Below the pieces are notes generated by a model. It saw only the letters and a list, made by a program, of their open reading frames with translations. It was not told where the DNA came from and did not search any database. 64,000 nt of DNA from Idiomarina sp. (GTDB lineage Bacteria > Pseudomonadota > Gammaproteobacteria > Enterobacterales > Alteromonadaceae): positions 186,001 to 250,000 of the forward strand of contig JAIUMU010000001.1 in NCBI GenBank assembly GCA_022565355.1, written 5' to 3'. Made by a program: the position numbers and the translations under genes. Below are positions 61,614-64,000 of this stretch, one piece after another (within the stretch, counting starts at the first letter, position 1; each line of letters begins with the position of its first letter).

Positions 61614-62678
61614 ATGGCGCAGGAAATACTCGAGATATGCAGTAAATTACGCAGTGATATTTTCTCGCATGGATTTTTACCGGAATGGCTTACTGTAAGG
61701 GATCGGCAGATAACGTTACGCCTGCCATTTGCGGCGAAATCGGCTGCCTTGGCATTGATTGCAAGCAGCCCAGAGTTAAACCAATATCAGTGGCAGATAG
61801 AGCTCGATGTTGTAGCCCTGCCAGCGAAAGCAGCTAAAGTGCCACAAGGTTCAACGGCACCACCCATTAAGAATGTTATCGCAGTAGCCTCTGGCAAAGG
61901 CGGCGTGGGTAAATCTGCGGTGAGCTTAAGTATCGCTGCCGCACTCAAAGCTGAAGGCGCGCGAGTAGGCATTCTCGATGGTGATATTTATGGCCCATCT
62001 TTACCCACTATGTTGGGCAACATAAGCGAGAAATTAACCTTTACTCCTAACCGAAAAATGCTGCCGGTAAATTGTTGGGGTATTGAAGGGAATTCCCTAG
62101 GTTATTTAGTAGATACCAAAGCCGCAGCAATTTGGCGCGGGCCCATGGCCTCAAGGGCGATAGAGCAATTGCTGTTTGATACCCAATGGTCTGCGCTGGA
62201 TTACTTGATTGTTGATTTACCGCCAGGAACAGGTGATATTCAGCTTACTCTCTCGCAGAATTTCCCGATTACGGCTGCAGTTGTTGTTACCACGCCGCAA
62301 AACATTGCTTTAGCTGATGCTGAAAAAGGCATTGCGATGTTTCGCAAAGTGGATGTGCCGGTAGTGGGTATAATTGAAAATATGAGCTATTTTGCTTGTT
62401 CGAACTGCGGCCATCATGATGCTATCTTTGGCTCTGATGGCGGTGCTACGCTAGCGGCTGAATACCAAGTGCCTATGGTAGGGCATTGGCCACTTACAAC
62501 TCTGCTGCGAGAGAGTTTAGACCTTGGTAAACCGCTGCAGATAAGCCACCCTGAGCACAGCTTAAATGCCATTATGGCCACTACTGCGCAGCATATAGTA
62601 GCCAATGCTTGGGAACTCATTCACGAGCAGGGTAAAACGAACAACGCAACGCATAAGCCTATTTTTAAAGAGGTTTAG
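61614..62678 (+). CDS. apbC: iron-sulfur cluster carrier protein ApbC (Mrp)
   Basis: A P-loop ATPase of 354 residues that carries Fe-S clusters to target proteins. A short N-terminal MIP18-like domain is followed by the deviant Walker A VASGKGGVGKS and DLPPGTGDIQLTL. The cluster-binding CxxC is in MSYFACSNCGHH. It is divergent from metG. Confidence 0.96.
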   Translation: MAQEILEICSKLRSDIFSHGFLPEWLTVRDRQITLRLPFAAKSAALALIASSPELNQYQWQIELDVVALPAKAAKVPQGSTAPPIKNVIAVASGKGGVGKSAVSLSIAAALKAEGARVGILDGDIYGPSLPTMLGNISEKLTFTPNRKMLPVNCWGIEGNSLGYLVDTKAAAIWRGPMASRAIEQLLFDTQWSALDYLIVDLPPGTGDIQLTLSQNFPITAAVVVTTPQNIALADAEKGIAMFRKVDVPVVGIIENMSYFACSNCGHHDAIFGSDGGATLAAEYQVPMVGHWPLTTLLRESLDLGKPLQISHPEHSLNAIMATTAQHIVANAWELIHEQGKTNNATHKPIFKEV

Positions 62679-62737
62679 CGGTTCTAGTGTGATATTTAAT
62701 TTAACTAAGATAATAAAAAATCATTTAGGGAAAGCGC

Positions 62738-63328
62738 ATGCGGCTTACAGATGCACAGATTGAGAAGTACTTAGCGGATGGTGTTATCGCTATTGAACCC
62801 GCTCCGTTAAGTGAAGATATTAGCGGTGTTACCGTAGATATTCACTTGGGTGAAAGTTTCCGGGTTTTGCAAGATCATGCAGCGCCCTACATTGATATTA
62901 GTGGCCCTCGCGCAGAGATTGATGCGGCCATTCAAAGGGTAATGAGTGAAGAAATACGCTTAGCCAATGGCGATGCTTTTTTTATCCATCCAGGGGAGTT
63001 TGCGCTTGCGGTAACCCAAGAAGCAGTTACCTTGCCAGCGCACATGGTGGGTTGGCTCGATGGCCGTTCATCGTTGGCGCGTTTAGGTTTGATGGTGCAT
63101 GTTACGGCGCATCGCATTGATCCAGGTTGGAGTGGCCAGATTGTATTGGAGTTTTTCAACAGCGGTAAGCTGCCTCTGGCATTACGCCCAGGCATGAAAA
63201 TAGGCGCTTTAAGCTTTGAATTATTAAGTGAACCCTGTGAACGGCCCTATAGCCGACGAGCGGATGCTAAGTACAAAGATCAAAAGGGTGCAGTTGCCAG
63301 CCGTATTGGTAGTGATGGTGCCCAGTAA
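62738..63328 (+). CDS. dcd: dCTP deaminase
   Basis: A homotrimeric enzyme of 196 residues that makes dUTP from dCTP for thymidylate synthesis. [24 protein letters not shown] contains the catalytic and substrate-binding residues. [16 protein letters not shown] is also typical. It lies 59 bases after apbC, as in E. coli where mrp and dcd are close. The 180 bases after it hold no gene. Confidence 0.96.
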   Translation: MRLTDAQIEKYLADGVIAIEPAPLSEDISGVTVDIHLGESFRVLQDHAAPYIDISGPRAEIDAAIQRVMSEEIRLANGDAFFIHPGEFALAVTQEAVTLPAHMVGWLDGRSSLARLGLMVHVTAHRIDPGWSGQIVLEFFNSGKLPLALRPGMKIGALSFELLSEPCERPYSRRADAKYKDQKGAVASRIGSDGAQ

Positions 63329-63475
63329 AGTGAAGTAAAAAGTAGTAAAGAGAAATAAAGAGAAGTACTAGAAAAACTAATAGTATAGGAAAACTGGCTA
63401 GAGCTCGACACGGCGGAGTTTGTTGTCTATCTTCAGTTACGGATGTTTGCATCGGTTTGAATCAGCGAAAATGAT

Positions 63476-63503
63476 TCTCCGATTGTGAGCGTAATCACGG
63501 AGA
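63476..63503 (+). promoter_or_regulatory. hairpin covering the ribosome binding site of the GGDEF gene
   Basis: TCTCC (63476-63480) pairs with GGAGA (63499-63503), which is the Shine-Dalgarno sequence, and GATT (63481-63484) with AATC (63493-63496), with a 2-base bulge and an 8-base loop. Folding would hide the ribosome binding site. Confidence 0.4.
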
Positions 63504-63507
63504 GATT

Positions 63508-64000
63508 ATGAACAACAAAGCGATCGTTCAGTATTACTTTCAGCATCATCGGATCATTCAGAAACTTAGTATATTCATTATCCCTGTGTTAATCGGCCTG
63601 GTAACGGCGCTGGTGTGGCAAACGGGAGGTATTAAGTTTGTTTATTCCCACTCGATGTACATTCCAATTCTATTGGCCGGCTTTGTATTGGGCTTGCCTG
63701 GAGGCGTGTTCTTTGCCTTGGTTGCTGGAATCGCATTGGGGCCATGGATGCCCATCGATACGGTTACCGGTGAAATGCAACAGCCTATTAATTGGATTTA
63801 CCGAACGGGATATTTTGTTCTCATTGGCGGCTTGAGTGGCGCGATGAATGATAGTTTACGGCGCTATATCGAATATCTGAGCTGGCTTGCAAAACACGAT
63901 GTTACAACCGGCCTCTCAAATAGAAAATCCTTACTAGAGCACATCAGAGGATTACGAAGAAAATCTAGGTTGCAAAAGCATAATCAAAAGCAATTTGTGC
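63508..64000 (+). CDS. GGDEF-domain protein (probable diguanylate cyclase), partial
   Basis: Cut off by the window edge; 164 residues are visible. About three hydrophobic segments (near 20-37, 47-75 and 98-112) suggest a membrane sensor part. HDVTTGLSNRKSLLEHI near residues 130-146 is the standard beginning of a GGDEF domain (usually HDxLTGLxNR). The active-site GGDEF itself is outside the window, so catalytic activity cannot be judged. CGGAGAG precedes ATG 63508. Confidence 0.75.
   Translation, partial: MNNKAIVQYYFQHHRIIQKLSIFIIPVLIGLVTALVWQTGGIKFVYSHSMYIPILLAGFVLGLPGGVFFALVAGIALGPWMPIDTVTGEMQQPINWIYRTGYFVLIGGLSGAMNDSLRRYIEYLSWLAKHDVTTGLSNRKSLLEHIRGLRRKSRLQKHNQKQFV

Noticed and set aside
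63638..63835. 65-codon plus-strand frame inside the GGDEF gene
   Set aside because: Wrong frame; the frame from 63508 has a start, ribosome binding site and a GGDEF beginning.

Overview
The window is ordinary gammaproteobacterial chromosome. Gene content and order point to the Alteromonadales, most likely the Idiomarinaceae (Idiomarina or Pseudidiomarina). This rests on the conserved blocks nadB<>rpoE-rseABC-lepA-lepB-rnc-era-recO-pdxJ-acpS, relA-mazG-pyrG-eno, ftsB-ispD-ispF-truD-surE-pcm-nlpD-rpoS, mutS/pncC/recA, sapABCDF-pspF<>pspABC and metG<>apbC, together with a strong emphasis on peptide and amino-acid use. The genus is an inference. I see no insertion sequence, prophage, CRISPR array, tRNA or rRNA gene. 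Coding density is high and no gene is visibly broken.

Layout. 1-358: no supported gene, then a bidirectional terminator. 359-4333: slyD and ygfZ on the minus strand, sdhE and ygfX on the plus strand, nadB on the minus strand. 4388-7187: the sigma-E operon rpoE-rseA-rseB-rseC with a sigma-E-type promoter. 7280-16641: translation, processing, repair and cofactor genes lepA to mazG. 16743-26489: pyrG, eno, an unrecognised 236-residue protein, ftsB, ispDF, truD, surE, pcm, nlpD and rpoS. 26486-30940: mutS (minus), pncC, and recA with an SOS-type promoter. 31109-35580: a DUF885 lipoprotein peptidase, a patatin-like protein and the proline symporter putP. 35751-43922: the Sap peptide ABC transporter downstream of pspF, divergent from pspABC. 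44106-52371: aromatic amino-acid catabolism. 52535-58054: an S9 peptidase, a rhombosortase-like rhomboid, gamma-glutamyltransferase and a HIT protein. 58144-63328: rlmI-metG, apbC and dcd. 63508-64000: the start of a GGDEF protein cut by the window edge.

The most coherent accessory story is the aromatic module. phhA and phhB convert phenylalanine to tyrosine and recycle the pterin. hppD, hmgA, fahA and maiA take 4-hydroxyphenylpyruvate to fumarate and acetoacetate. A tyrR-type regulator lies between the two transcription units. By eye I find sites matching the TyrR box (TGTAAA-N6-TTTACA) in front of all three units: 10/12 upstream of the methionine gamma-lyase gene megL and phhAB, 11/12 over the tyrR promoter, and 11/12 plus a weaker 9/12 site upstream of hppD. 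The strong hppD site lies inside the tyrR terminator hairpin. This suggests one local regulon that includes methionine gamma-lyase. Only the tyrosine aminotransferase step is missing from the window.

Other signals worth checking are the unknown gene between eno and ftsB, a hairpin covering the ribosome binding site of the GGDEF gene, repeated motifs upstream of putP, and a run of predicted lipidated peptidases. I found no clear previously undescribed system.
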